64,000 nt of DNA from Microbacterium gallinarum (lineage in GTDB: Bacteria > Actinomycetota > Actinomycetes > Actinomycetales > Microbacteriaceae). The stretch lies in assembly GCF_014837165.1 (NCBI RefSeq), contig NZ_JACSPM010000002.1, positions 124,001 through 188,000 on the forward strand, written 5' to 3'. The number at the start of each line of letters is the position of its first letter. The stretch's first letter is position 1. The notes under the pieces are model-generated. The model saw only the letters and a program-made list of their open reading frames with translations, had not been told where the DNA came from and searched no databases. Positions 54,035 to 62,568 of this stretch are shown piece after piece. The position numbers were made by a program, and so were the translations under genes.

Positions 54035-55210
54035 TCACGGCTGGAGCACGACCTTGATGCATCCGTCCTCCTTCTTCTGGAACGTCTTGTACATCAGCGG
54101 CGCATCGGTCAGCGGCACCCGATGGGTGGTGAGATCCATGACGCCGAGCGGGTCGGCCGGATCCTCGACAAGCGGGAGGAGCGCATCCACCCACCGCTTC
54201 ACGTTGCACTGCCCCATCCGCAGCGAGATCTGCTTGTCGAACATGGTCTTCATCGGCAGGATGTCGGCGTCGCCCGCGTAGACGCCGCTGATCGAGACCG
54301 TGCCGCCGCGACGCACGAGGTCGATCGAGGCGTAGACGGCGGCGAGCCGGTCCATGCCCGCGGTGTCCATCACCTTTCGGGCGAGTGGATCCGGCAGCAT
54401 CCCCGCCGCGCGCTGGGCGAACGCGATCATCGGGTCGCCGTGGGCCTCGAGGCCGACGGCATCGACGACGGCGTCGGCGCCGCGCCCCTCGGTGAGCTCG
54501 CGCAGCTCGGCGACGATGTCGTCGGTCAGGTCGAAGGTCGACGCACCGTGGCGCTCGGCCATCGCCCGGCGCTCGGGCACCGGATCGACGGCGAGGACGC
54601 GGTACCCGAGGTGCACGCCCGCACGGGCGACGAACTGGCCGACCGGCCCCAGCCCCATGACCGCCACCGTCCCGCCGTCGGGCACGTGGGCGTACTGGAG
54701 TCCCTGCCACGCCGTGGGAAGGATGTCGCTGAGGAACAGGTAGCGATCGTCGGGAAGGCCGTCGCCGACGCGGATGTGGTTGTGGTCGGCGAGCGGGACG
54801 CGCAGATATTCGGCCTGGCCGCCCGGCACCTGGCCGTAGAGCTTGGTGTAGCCGAACAGGGCGGCGCCGCTGCCGTACTCCCGCACCTGCGTGGTCTCGC
54901 ACTGCGACTGCAGTCCGCGCAGGCACATGAAGCAATGCCCGCACGCGATGTTGAAGGGGATGACGACGCGGTCGCCGACGGCGAGCTGCGTGACGGCGTC
55001 ACCCACCTCCACCACGACGCCCATCGGCTCGTGCCCGAGGACGTCGCCCTTGTCGATGAAGGGCCCGAAGAGCTCATAGAGGTGGAGGTCGGAGCCGCAG
55101 ATGGCGGTCGAGGTGATCCGGATGATCGCGTCGGTGGGCTCTTCGATCCGGGGATCGGGCACGTTCTCGACGGTCACCTCGCGTCGTCCCTGCCACGTCA
55201 GCGCCTTCAT
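54035..55210 (-). CDS. Zinc-dependent alcohol dehydrogenase family protein
   Basis: A 391-residue medium-chain dehydrogenase: catalytic zinc ligands in AICGSDLHLYE and GHEPMG, structural zinc loop CGHCFMCLRGLQSQC, and NAD motif VMGLGPVGQF. It resembles the glutathione-independent formaldehyde dehydrogenase-like group; the substrate is uncertain. The ATG at 55210 follows GAGAGGACGGG and gives the canonical MKALTWQG start. The insertion after the NAD domain fits the longer members of the group. Confidence 0.9.
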   Translation of the reverse strand: MKALTWQGRREVTVENVPDPRIEEPTDAIIRITSTAICGSDLHLYELFGPFIDKGDVLGHEPMGVVVEVGDAVTQLAVGDRVVIPFNIACGHCFMCLRGLQSQCETTQVREYGSGAALFGYTKLYGQVPGGQAEYLRVPLADHNHIRVGDGLPDDRYLFLSDILPTAWQGLQYAHVPDGGTVAVMGLGPVGQFVARAGVHLGYRVLAVDPVPERRAMAERHGASTFDLTDDIVAELRELTEGRGADAVVDAVGLEAHGDPMIAFAQRAAGMLPDPLARKVMDTAGMDRLAAVYASIDLVRRGGTVSISGVYAGDADILPMKTMFDKQISLRMGQCNVKRWVDALLPLVEDPADPLGVMDLTTHRVPLTDAPLMYKTFQKKEDGCIKVVLQP

Positions 55211-55409
55211 GGTCCCGTCCTCTCGGCCCGTCGCCGCGGGCGTCGCTCGCAGATCCCCGAGGTGGGGCACCCCTCGATTCTGGGCACGGGAGGGCCGCCC
55301 CGCGCGGGGGTTGACATCCCGCGCGCGCTGCCGCAGACGGCGACTCTTCTGCAGGTCGTCTTGCAGCCCGTCTTTGCAGCTCGTCGCCGGGGCGACGGCC
55401 GACGGCTGG

Positions 55410-55784
55410 TCAGGCCGCGGTCAGCACTCGCTCGGACTCCTCGGACGAGGCGGGCACTGCGGCAGGTGCGGAGGCGTCGGCCTCGTGCCGACCGAGGTCG
55501 TCGAGGTGAAGGACGAGTCCGTTGTTCGAACTGGCGGCCACGGCGAGCGATGCGAGGAGCGCCCGGTCGAGCTGAGGGGCGTCGGCCGATTCGAACACGA
55601 ACCGCATCGGTATCGAGGGCTGCACCCAGATCGACGAGCGACCGGAGCCGTCGGCGTGAGCCCACGACATCATGAAGCTCTCGCTGCGCCGCAGCTTCGT
55701 GGCGATGACCACTTTGACATGTGCGAGCAGGAGATCGGGGATCTCGATGGGCGCCGGCTGGGAGCCGTAGAAGAGTTTCGCCAT
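55410..55784 (-). CDS. Small conserved Microbacteriaceae protein (DUF7882-like)
   Basis: A 124-residue protein: AKLFYGSQPAPIEIPDLLLAHVKVVIATKLRRSESF (in pieces), SGRSSIWVQPSIPMRFVF and a low-complexity Ala/Ser tail. This pattern matches a family I know from Microbacteriaceae, sometimes mislabelled as ATP-dependent DNA ligase; no ligase motif is present. It is divergent from a MarR gene across an AT-rich control region. Confidence 0.75.
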   Translation of the reverse strand: MAKLFYGSQPAPIEIPDLLLAHVKVVIATKLRRSESFMMSWAHADGSGRSSIWVQPSIPMRFVFESADAPQLDRALLASLAVAASSNNGLVLHLDDLGRHEADASAPAAVPASSEESERVLTAA

Positions 55785-55845
55785 GGTTCGACCATCCGTT
55801 CTGGTTCCGATCCATGATACTTCGAGACCGAATATTTAAACAGTG

Positions 55846-55853
55846 AGATATCT
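55846..55853. promoter_or_regulatory. Palindrome in the MarR divergent region
   Basis: AGATATCT, perfect 8-bp palindrome in an AT-rich stretch (about 55830-55865) that contrasts with the GC-rich surroundings. It may be part of a MarR operator. Confidence 0.35.
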
Positions 55854-55857
55854 TTCA

Positions 55858-55887
55858 TTGAACTATTCGACGTCGATGAGGCATAAT
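55858..55887 (+). promoter_or_regulatory. Candidate promoter of the MarR gene
   Basis: -35 TTGAAC (55858-55863), 18-base spacer, -10 CATAAT (55882-55887), 25 bases before the chosen ATG. Confidence 0.5.
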
Positions 55888-55912
55888 CGACGAGACACGA
55901 TTGGGGCATGTC

Positions 55913-56431
55913 ATGACGCAGACCACCGGGCCGTCCCCGCAGCCGGCGTCCGAAGACGCACCCGATGTCGCCGATGTGCTGGAGCAGCTCCGTCTCGCCG
56001 AGGCGCGTCTGGCGCGGCGCCGCCAACACGAGTCGGGCCTGACCGAGACGGATCGCGCCGCCATGCGGTTCCTCCTCGAGAGCGTCGACACCGACGAGGT
56101 GACTCCGACGATGGTCGCCAACGCCGTGCACCTCTCGCCGGCTGCGGGCACGGCGCTCATCGACCGGCTCGTCGCCCGCGGCATGGTTCACGTCGAGCCT
56201 CATCCTCGCGACCGCCGGAAGAAGCTGGTGCGGCCGTTCGATCGGACCGCCGACCCGGACCACCTCGATCCGCTGACGACTCAGCTCCGCGACCTCGCGG
56301 CGCGGCTGCCGGCGCAGGAAGCGCGGGTCATCGCCGCCTTCCTGGAGAAGGTGAGGGCGGCAGTGGTCGCCACAGTCGCAGCCACGACCGTCAGCTCCGG
56401 ATCGCCCGCCTCCGCGCGGCTCCGGCCGTGA
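55913..56431 (+). CDS. MarR family transcriptional regulator
   Basis: A 172-residue regulator. LTETDRAAMRFLLES, then VTPTMVANAVHLSPAAGTALIDRLVARGMV and wing HPRDRRKKLVRP form the MarR winged helix. ATG 55913 is taken; a TTG four codons earlier is possible. Its 3' end overlaps that of the convergent SDR gene by 41 bases. Divergent from the small DUF7882-like gene, which it may control. Confidence 0.87.
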   Translation: MTQTTGPSPQPASEDAPDVADVLEQLRLAEARLARRRQHESGLTETDRAAMRFLLESVDTDEVTPTMVANAVHLSPAAGTALIDRLVARGMVHVEPHPRDRRKKLVRPFDRTADPDHLDPLTTQLRDLAARLPAQEARVIAAFLEKVRAAVVATVAATTVSSGSPASARLRP

Positions 56432-57344
56432 GGAGCAGCACCCCCGCGCCCACCACCAGCAGCCGGCCGGTGCGCGATCGCCATCCCCCCGTGACAGGCG
56501 AGGCCTCGGCCGGTGCGCGGAAGACGGTGCCGTCGCTCAGCGGTGCCTCGCCCCGCAACTCGATCGCCTTCTTGACGAATCGGGTCAGCGAGTCATAGGC
56601 CCACGGCGACGCGCGATGCACCGGCACGACGATGCGCTGCAGCAGCCCGACCGACGTCGCGAAGCGCCGCCGTGCCGGTGCGCGCACGATGGCCCGGGCG
56701 ACCCGGTCCGGCGACGATGCCGGTGGCATCGGATGGACGGCGCGACGGGTGACGTTCGCCGCGTGCTGGTAGATCGGGGTGTCGATCGTCGACGGGAGGA
56801 CCACCTTGACGCGGATCCCAGACCCCCGCAGCTCCGCACGGAGCACCTCGGCGAACCCCAGCATCCCCCACTTGCTCGTGATGTACGGCGCGAGGAGCGG
56901 CGAGCTGACGCGCGAGTAGAGCGAGCCGACGAGCACGAGTGCACCGCTGCCCTGCCGCCGGAAGTACGGAAGCACGGCGCGCGCACCGTGGACCTGTCCC
57001 ATCAGGTTCGCCTCGACGACCTCGCGGAACACCCCCGCTGGCGTCTCCTCGAATCCGCCGTAACTGAACAGCCCGGCGTTGCCGACCCAGACGTCGATGC
57101 GGCCGTACTCCCCTGCGGCCGCCGCAGCCAGCGCCCGAACCTCGCGCTCTGCGGTCACGTCCGTCGGGACGACGAGCACCTCGACGCCGTGGGCGCGGCA
57201 CTCCTCGGCCACCGTCTCCAGAGCGGGAGCGCTCCGCGACGCGAGCACGAGCCGGGCACCGCGCCGCGCGTAGGCGCGGGCCGTGGCGCGGCCGATGCCG
57301 CTCGACGCCCCCGTGATCACGACGACCTGTCCTTCGACGTTCAC
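56391..57344 (-). CDS. Short-chain dehydrogenase/reductase
   Basis: A 317-residue SDR with TGASSGIG at 11-18, NAG in VGNAGLF, catalytic Ser in LVGSLYSRVS and YxxxK as YITSK. A C-terminal extension ends in a hydrophobic segment (LLVVGAGVLLLTAG) and RRR, suggesting a membrane tail anchor. The GTG start has AAGGAG five bases upstream and overlaps the FAD oxidoreductase stop as GTGA. It is the third gene of an SRPBCC-FAD-SDR operon; the substrate is unknown. Confidence 0.9.
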   Translation of the reverse strand: MNVEGQVVVITGASSGIGRATARAYARRGARLVLASRSAPALETVAEECRAHGVEVLVVPTDVTAEREVRALAAAAAGEYGRIDVWVGNAGLFSYGGFEETPAGVFREVVEANLMGQVHGARAVLPYFRRQGSGALVLVGSLYSRVSSPLLAPYITSKWGMLGFAEVLRAELRGSGIRVKVVLPSTIDTPIYQHAANVTRRAVHPMPPASSPDRVARAIVRAPARRRFATSVGLLQRIVVPVHRASPWAYDSLTRFVKKAIELRGEAPLSDGTVFRAPAEASPVTGGWRSRTGRLLVVGAGVLLLTAGAARRRAIRS

Positions 57345-58825
57345 GTCATCTCCTTCCGGGGACTGAGGTCCGGCAGCATCCGCGTGCCGAACTCATGGCG
57401 CAGCGCACTGCGGGCGGCGAACCATCCTGCGAGGCCGTGCACGCCGGGGCCGGGCACCGCCGAGGCACCCGCGAGGTAGACCCCGGGAAGCGGCGTGCGC
57501 CACGGGTCGGGTGTGAGCACGGGCCGACGGATGATCTGCCACAGCGTCGGCGCACCCGCGGCGATGTCGCCGCCCGGGTAGTTCGGGTTGTGGCGCTCCA
57601 CGTCCAGCGCGGTCCGCGAACTGGTCGCGAGGATGATGTCGCGGAAGCCGGGTGCGAACCGCTCGATCTGCGCGATGACCGCCTCGCGACGATCAGCCAC
57701 GCTTCCCCCCGGTACGTGGGTGTAGGTCCACAGCGTGTGATGGCCGGCCGGCGCACGCGTTCCGTCGAACACCGACGGCTGTGAGACGAGCACGTACGGT
57801 CGCTCGGGCAGCCTCCCCGCGTTCACCGCGTTCTCGGCCTCCGCCACCTCGGCCCGGGTTCCTCCGACGTGCACGGTTCCGGCATGGCGCACCTCGGCGT
57901 TGGACCAGGGCACGGGGCCGCTCAGGACGAAGTCGATCTTCGCGACGCCCCCGCCGTAGCGGAACCCCTCGAGGGCGTGGCGGTAGCCGACGGGCATCGC
58001 CTCCCCTGCCATGCGGAGGAACGCGCGGGGTGTGACGTCGAGCAGCGTGGCCCGGGCACGGGGCAGCTCGCGCAGCGACCGCACCTCGTGATCCAGCACC
58101 ACCTCCCCGCCGTGGGCGCGCAGATCGTCCACCATCGCGTCGACGATCGCCTGGCTGCCACCGACCGGGATCGGCCAGCCGCGGGCGTGGGCGTACGCGG
58201 TGAGCGCGAGACCCGCCCCGGCCGCCGCGATGCTCGGCTGCGGCAGGATCGTGTGCGCCGCGACGCCGGTGAGCATCGCCGGCGCCGCATCCTCCCGGAA
58301 TCTGGCGCCCCACGCGAGCGAACCCTGCTCGAGCGCGCGCACGCCGAAGGCCGCAGCAGTCGGGATGTCCGGCGGAACGGCGAGCAGAGACGACCCGGTG
58401 AACTCGGCGACGCTCGTCGCCCTCTCGGCCAGCGGACGCATCAGCCGCTCGTACGCTCGTCCGTCCCGACCCAGGCCGTCGCGCGTGCGCGTCAGGTCGC
58501 GGTGGGCGAGCGCCGCCCTGCCCCCGTCGAGCGGATGCGCGAACGACAGGTCGGGCGTGACGAAGCGCACGCGCGACCGCAGGCCGAACTCGCGGAAGAA
58601 GCGCGACTCGAAGGCCATCGGGTGCACGGCCGAGCACACGTCGTGCCGGTGTCCGGGGAGCGTCAGCTCGCGTGTCGATGCCCCGCCGCCCGCCTGATCC
58701 GCGCGCTCGTACACGCGCACGCTGAGGCCCGCCCGGGCGAGCGTGACGGCGGCGGCGAGACCGTTCGGTCCCGCGCCGACCACGACGGCGTCGCACTCCG
58801 TACTACCGGCGGCCGCTGCGCTCAT
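57341..58825 (-). CDS. Phytoene desaturase-like FAD oxidoreductase
   Basis: A 494-residue flavoprotein with N-terminal VVVGAGPNGLAAAVTLARAG, the second FAD segment ERADQAGGGASTREL and C-terminal YLAGASAVPGPGVHGLAGWFAAR, typical of the NAD(P)/FAD-dependent phytoene desaturase/CrtI-like family outside carotenoid clusters. ATG 58825 overlaps the SRPBCC stop (ATGA). The operon with SRPBCC and SDR genes suggests modification of a hydrophobic compound; that is inference. Confidence 0.88.
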   Translation of the reverse strand: MSAAAAGSTECDAVVVGAGPNGLAAAVTLARAGLSVRVYERADQAGGGASTRELTLPGHRHDVCSAVHPMAFESRFFREFGLRSRVRFVTPDLSFAHPLDGGRAALAHRDLTRTRDGLGRDGRAYERLMRPLAERATSVAEFTGSSLLAVPPDIPTAAAFGVRALEQGSLAWGARFREDAAPAMLTGVAAHTILPQPSIAAAGAGLALTAYAHARGWPIPVGGSQAIVDAMVDDLRAHGGEVVLDHEVRSLRELPRARATLLDVTPRAFLRMAGEAMPVGYRHALEGFRYGGGVAKIDFVLSGPVPWSNAEVRHAGTVHVGGTRAEVAEAENAVNAGRLPERPYVLVSQPSVFDGTRAPAGHHTLWTYTHVPGGSVADRREAVIAQIERFAPGFRDIILATSSRTALDVERHNPNYPGGDIAAGAPTLWQIIRRPVLTPDPWRTPLPGVYLAGASAVPGPGVHGLAGWFAARSALRHEFGTRMLPDLSPRKEMT

Positions 58826-59316
58826 GACGAACCGGCGTCGGCGCCGATCTCCTGCTCGGCGGCGGTCTCGCCCGGCGTGCGGGCAGCGATGCCTTCGGCG
58901 AGGTACGCCAGCCGGTGGAGCGTCTCGGTGTTGCGCCAGTGCAGCAGCACGTCCATGATCGCGTCCGGAACGAATCGGCCGGGGCCCGCGACGGCCTCCT
59001 CCTGGATGCGCACGACGCACCGGTCACCCCGGGGCTTGACGTCGATCGTGACCCTCGCCTCGCCGATGGGCCAGCCGCGCGCACGGAGTACGAGCCGCCG
59101 CGGCGGGTCGCACGCCTCGACGACCGTCTTGTCGTCGATCAGCAGCGGCCACGTGCCGAACGAGTGGTGCAGCTCAGCTCCTGCGGCAGGCCAGGCGTCA
59201 TCGACGTCGCGCATGCGTGACGCCCCCACCACCCACGACGGATACAGCCAGCCGTCGCCCAGCACGCGGAAGACATCCTCGGGTGTGCAGCGCAGCTCTC
59301 TCACGTTGCGTGACAT
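58822..59316 (-). CDS. SRPBCC family protein (polyketide cyclase/START-like)
   Basis: A 164-residue protein of the SRPBCC hydrophobic-ligand-binding fold: CTPEDVFRVLGDGWLYPSWVVGASRMRDV (in pieces), then RRLVLRARGWPIGEARVTIDV and a C-terminal helix. The start ATG follows AAGGGG. It leads a three-gene operon with 4-base overlaps. It may present a ligand to the FAD and SDR enzymes. Confidence 0.85.
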   Translation of the reverse strand: MSRNVRELRCTPEDVFRVLGDGWLYPSWVVGASRMRDVDDAWPAAGAELHHSFGTWPLLIDDKTVVEACDPPRRLVLRARGWPIGEARVTIDVKPRGDRCVVRIQEEAVAGPGRFVPDAIMDVLLHWRNTETLHRLAYLAEGIAARTPGETAAEQEIGADAGSS

Positions 59317-59388
59317 CGGTCACCCCTTCCGTTCGCGGTGAGGGTGCGGAGCGGACCGACGTCCGCCCCGCACCCGCATCGGCTGGCC

Positions 59389-59964
59389 TCAGACGCCGGA
59401 GACGGTGTCTCGCGCGACTTTCGCACGGTCGGCGACCGTGTCGGCTTGATCCGTCGCCTCGGCCTTCACCGTGTCGAACGCGCCCTGGGCGCTGTCCTTG
59501 ACGGCAGTGGCGGCCTGTCGGGCCGGCTCCTTCAGGTCGGAGGCGACTTCCTTGGCGACCGAGCTCACCTCGTCGACGAGTGGCTGCGCCTGCTCCTTCA
59601 CGGATTCGGCGAGCTGCTTCTCACGGTCGGACGCAGGGATGAGGGATGCTGCGACCAGCCCCACGCCGAAGGCGATGAGTCCCACCGCCAACGGGTTCCC
59701 CTCGGCCTTCGCCTTCACGTCGCGGGCGACATCCGCCGCGCCGTGGGCCACGTCGTGCGCCATGTCGGACGCCGATGACCCGGCATCGTCCGCCACGCCC
59801 ATCACGCGGTCGCGGAGCGAGCCGAAGGCGCCGCGCACCTTGTCGGTCTGGCGGCCCACGATCTTGGAGGGCGTGACCTTGTCGGCGAGCGCGTCGACGT
59901 CAGCTCCCAGTTCTTCTCGCGTCCGCTCGATGTCGGCGCGGATCACGTCGGGTGAATCAGTCAT
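59389..59964 (-). CDS. DUF3618 domain protein
   Basis: A 191-residue protein: DUF3618 signature PDVIRADIERTREELGADVDALADK, a hydrophobic stretch (LAVGLIAFGVGLVAASLI) and a long amphipathic Lys/Glu/Ala C-terminal region (KEQAQPLVDEVSSVAKEVASDL), like LEA or apolipoprotein helices. ATG 59964 has AAGGAG upstream and overlaps the previous stop (ATGA). It forms an operon with the next two genes upstream; envelope stress or membrane support is the usual guess. Confidence 0.88.
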   Translation of the reverse strand: MTDSPDVIRADIERTREELGADVDALADKVTPSKIVGRQTDKVRGAFGSLRDRVMGVADDAGSSASDMAHDVAHGAADVARDVKAKAEGNPLAVGLIAFGVGLVAASLIPASDREKQLAESVKEQAQPLVDEVSSVAKEVASDLKEPARQAATAVKDSAQGAFDTVKAEATDQADTVADRAKVARDTVSGV

Positions 59965-60374
59965 CGGTTCTCCTTGTTTCTCTTGAATGCCTGCGGAATC
60001 TCCTCGAGCGTCTCGACGGTCTGCGGGGCGCCCTTCACCTGCTTCATCTGCTTGCGGCCGACGGAGTAGAGCACGGCCGCGATGATGGCCCACACCACCG
60101 CGACGACCAGCCCGGACCAGCCGCCGCCGATGAGGTTCGCGAGGCCCGCCCAGGCGGCGATCGACAGGAACAGCACGGCCATCGCCGCCGCATACCCCGC
60201 CCCGCCGAGCAGACCCGCACCCTTCGCGGTCGTCGTCGCGGTCTCCTTCAGCTCCGCCTTGGCGAGCGCGACCTCCTGGCGCATGAGCGTCGACAGGTCT
60301 CGCGTCACCTCGCCCAGCAGTTCGCCGAGCGAGGCCGTCGCGGCGCGCTGCTCAGAGGGAGTCTGATCGCTCAT
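59961..60374 (-). CDS. Phage-holin superfamily III-like membrane protein (Phage_holin_3_6)
   Basis: A 137-residue protein: LGELLGEVTRDLSTLMRQEVALAKAELKE, then two transmembrane segments (AAMAVLFLSIAAWAGLANLI; LVVAVVWAIIAAVLYSVG). Despite the family name this is a chromosomal protein common in actinobacteria beside DUF3618 genes, not a phage lysis gene. Start ATG 60374 lies inside the end of the upstream gene. Confidence 0.88.
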   Translation of the reverse strand: MSDQTPSEQRAATASLGELLGEVTRDLSTLMRQEVALAKAELKETATTTAKGAGLLGGAGYAAAMAVLFLSIAAWAGLANLIGGGWSGLVVAVVWAIIAAVLYSVGRKQMKQVKGAPQTVETLEEIPQAFKRNKENR

Positions 60375-61182
60375 CGGTGCCCTCCATTCCGTTGCCATCG
60401 AAGCGCGCGGCGGACTGCGAGTAGATCGGCGCATCCGCCTCGGTGGCGTCCATCGCGGTATCGCCCATCGGGGTGTCGGTCGGGCCCCCACCCACCGGAG
60501 CGGTTCCCGCACCGGTTGCACCGGGCATGCCCGTCGAGCCGGTCGTGCCGTTTCCGCCGGAGACACCGAGACCGGCTGCGGCGTCGTAGCCGGTGGACGC
60601 CGGCAGTGCCGGTCGTGCGGTTCCCACCGAGCCCGAGCCCGAACCGTTGCCCGACGCCTGGCCGGCGTTCGAGGTGAGAGCGCGCGCCAGTCGTCCCACG
60701 ACGATTCCAGCGACGACGCCCGCGGTGATGAACACGCCGGGACGACGGCGCGCGAACGCCTTGACCTCGGTGAGGACCATGGCCGGGTCGCGCTCGGCGA
60801 ACCACGAACCCACGGCGCCGACACGGTCGGATGCCTGCTGCACCAGGTCCGCCGCGACGCCCGACGTCTGCGATCCCGCCGCCATCGATCCGAGCTGGTC
60901 GCCGACCGAAGTGAGGCCGGACGCCAGACGCTGCTGCTGCTTGGACGCCTGGTCACGGAGCTCTTGGCGGCCCTGGTCGAGGAGGGCTCGCGCCTGGTGC
61001 TTCGTCTCGCGGGCCACTCCGCCGGCTTCGTGCTTGGCGGTTGCGGCGACATCCTTCACAGCGCCGGTCGCGACATCCTTCACCTCACCGGCTTCGTGCT
61101 TCGCGGTGTCCACGGTGCTCGACTCCTGACCGGAATCGGCGACGTAGGGGTCGGCACCTCCGGCTGCATAACCCTGTGACAT
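60352..61182 (-). CDS. Ala/Gly-rich membrane-associated protein, first gene of the DUF3618 operon
   Basis: A 276-residue protein without a named family: repeated KHEAGEVKDVATGAVKDVAATAKHEAGGVARET-like heptads (residues about 28-60), a helical Gln/Ala-rich region, one hydrophobic segment (GVFITAGVVAGIVVGRLA) and a Gly/Thr-rich disordered tail. ATG 61182 has AGGGAG five bases upstream. It overlaps the holin-like gene by 23 bases. The repeats look like membrane-lying amphipathic helices. Confidence 0.75.
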   Translation of the reverse strand: MSQGYAAGGADPYVADSGQESSTVDTAKHEAGEVKDVATGAVKDVAATAKHEAGGVARETKHQARALLDQGRQELRDQASKQQQRLASGLTSVGDQLGSMAAGSQTSGVAADLVQQASDRVGAVGSWFAERDPAMVLTEVKAFARRRPGVFITAGVVAGIVVGRLARALTSNAGQASGNGSGSGSVGTARPALPASTGYDAAAGLGVSGGNGTTGSTGMPGATGAGTAPVGGGPTDTPMGDTAMDATEADAPIYSQSAARFDGNGMEGTDERSDSL

Positions 61183-61334
61183 GGGGTCTCCCTTCCCTTC
61201 GACCTCCACCGCGGGGCCGGTGGAGGTTCTCCATTGAAAGCAACCTCGCTCAGACGCCCGAGGGGGTTGTGTGTTGAGGCCTCATGTGCTTTCGCGCGGG
61301 CGATGAATCGAGCCGCGCAGGGGCGACGGTCCCG

Positions 61335-61406
61335 ATGATCCTCATGTTCTTCGTCGCGCAGAAGCAGGTCATCCAGGGGCTCAGCGCCGGCGGGCTGAAG
61401 GGCTGA
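61335..61406 (+). pseudogene. 3' remnant of a carbohydrate ABC permease (MalG/UgpE type)
   Basis: The last 23 codons read MILMFFVAQKQVIQGLSAG then GLKG and stop, the very conserved C-terminus of sugar ABC permeases (..LFFxxQRxxVxGxxxGxxKG). No in-frame gene body lies upstream: 61183-61334 contains only the end of the preceding operon's promoter side and an abrupt junction. It is the tail of a gene lost by deletion or rearrangement. Confidence 0.7.
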
Positions 61407-61415
61407 CCGCCCGGG

Positions 61416-61829
61416 TCACTCGGAGATGGCCTCGACGGCCTCGCCGGTCTGCGTGGACGACATCGTCAGGGCGATGTCGGCCTGGCTGATGATGCCCACG
61501 AGCTCGTCGCCGTCGAGCACGGGCACCCGACGCACCTGGTGTTGCTCCATCGACCTCAGGACGTCGCGGATGTCGTCGTCGGCCCGCGCCAGCACCAGCG
61601 TCCGCTCGGCGAGCAGTCCCGCAGTTTCGATCGCCGGCCGCCCCCCGCGCGCGACGCACTTGACGACGATGTCGCGGTCGGTGAGCATCCCCCGGAGCTT
61701 GCCGTCCGCCCCGCAGATCGGCAGGGCGCCGACATCCAGTTCCGCCATCAGTCGCGCCGCCTCCTGCAGGCTCTCCGACTCGCCGATGCACCGCGGGTCC
61801 GGCGTCATGATCTCTCGTGCCGTGGTCAT
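61416..61829 (-). CDS. CBS domain protein
   Basis: A 137-residue protein made of two CBS domains: TAREIMTPDPRCIGESESLQEAARLM, VGALPICGADGKLRGMLTDRDI, then VRRVPVLDGDELVGIISQADIA. Such stand-alone pairs bind adenosyl nucleotides. Common in actinobacteria under hypoxia/stress control; no partner is evident here. Confidence 0.92.
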   Translation of the reverse strand: MTTAREIMTPDPRCIGESESLQEAARLMAELDVGALPICGADGKLRGMLTDRDIVVKCVARGGRPAIETAGLLAERTLVLARADDDIRDVLRSMEQHQVRRVPVLDGDELVGIISQADIALTMSSTQTGEAVEAISE

Positions 61830-61921
61830 GTGAGACTCCTCTCCCCGCCGCCGAATCTAGGGGAGGCGGCAGGGCGCACGGAGGGGCTTGACAGGCTGCC
61901 GCGGAGCGACCGTCGCGAGAC

Positions 61922-62413
61922 TCAGCCTTCGAAGTCCTCGGGCTCGACGTCGTCGAGGAAGCGTTTGAACTCGTCCAGGCTCTCGGCTGCGTCGGTCTCG
62001 GTGAGCACGTCGGGCACGCCGGCCTCGTCCATCACCGGGTCCGCCACCCAGATCCCCGCCCCGACGCGGGTGGCGAGCGCCACGGCGTCGGACGGCCGGG
62101 CGTCGACCACGCGGTCGCCGAGCGCCGTCGACAGAGTGACCTCGGCATAGAAGGTGCCGTCGTCGATGCGCGTCACCTCGACGCGCGTGACCTCGGCACC
62201 GAGAGTCTCGATCAGCGAGCGCATGAGGTCGTGTGCGAGCGGGCGCGGCACGGGCGCCTGCTCGATCGCAACGAGGATCGAGGTCGCCTCGAGCTGCCCG
62301 ATCCAGATAGGGAGCACCTGGCCGTCGCCGGGGATCTCGTCGATGGGCTTGAGCAGCACGACATGCTGCCCCGTGGCGTCGAGGGCGACGCCCGCCACAC
62401 GGACCTGCACCAT
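61922..62413 (-). CDS. Bifunctional nuclease family protein (DUF151)
   Basis: A 163-residue protein with VQVRVAGVALDATGQHVVLLKP, LPIWIGQLEATSI and DARPSDAVALATRVGAGIWV, the DUF151/BFN domain, and an acidic tail. The ATG at 62413 is chosen because GGGAGG lies upstream at good spacing and it matches the family start; upstream in-frame ATGs at 62428 and 62446 are less likely. In Mycobacterium and Streptomyces relatives it lies near ftsR/merR-type genes; here it stands alone. Confidence 0.93.
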   Translation of the reverse strand: MVQVRVAGVALDATGQHVVLLKPIDEIPGDGQVLPIWIGQLEATSILVAIEQAPVPRPLAHDLMRSLIETLGAEVTRVEVTRIDDGTFYAEVTLSTALGDRVVDARPSDAVALATRVGAGIWVADPVMDEAGVPDVLTETDAAESLDEFKRFLDDVEPEDFEG

Positions 62414-62568
62414 CGCTTCGCCTCCCATCGCATCCGCTTCTGCCATCGTAGGCACGTCGGGGCCGCACGCGGCCGTGAAGGCCGACGCATCCGGCCCCCG
62501 CATCGGTCGAGATCGACGCCTATTCATTCACCGGAATGGATGCCGCAGGCGTACGGTTGCACGCAGGC

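Noticed and set aside
55410..55784. ATP-dependent DNA ligase
   Set aside because: Relatives sometimes carry this label, but there is no KxDG nucleotidyltransferase motif and the protein is far too short.
59961..60374. Phage holin indicating a prophage
   Set aside because: The family name is historical; the gene sits in a DUF3618 operon with no phage genes around.
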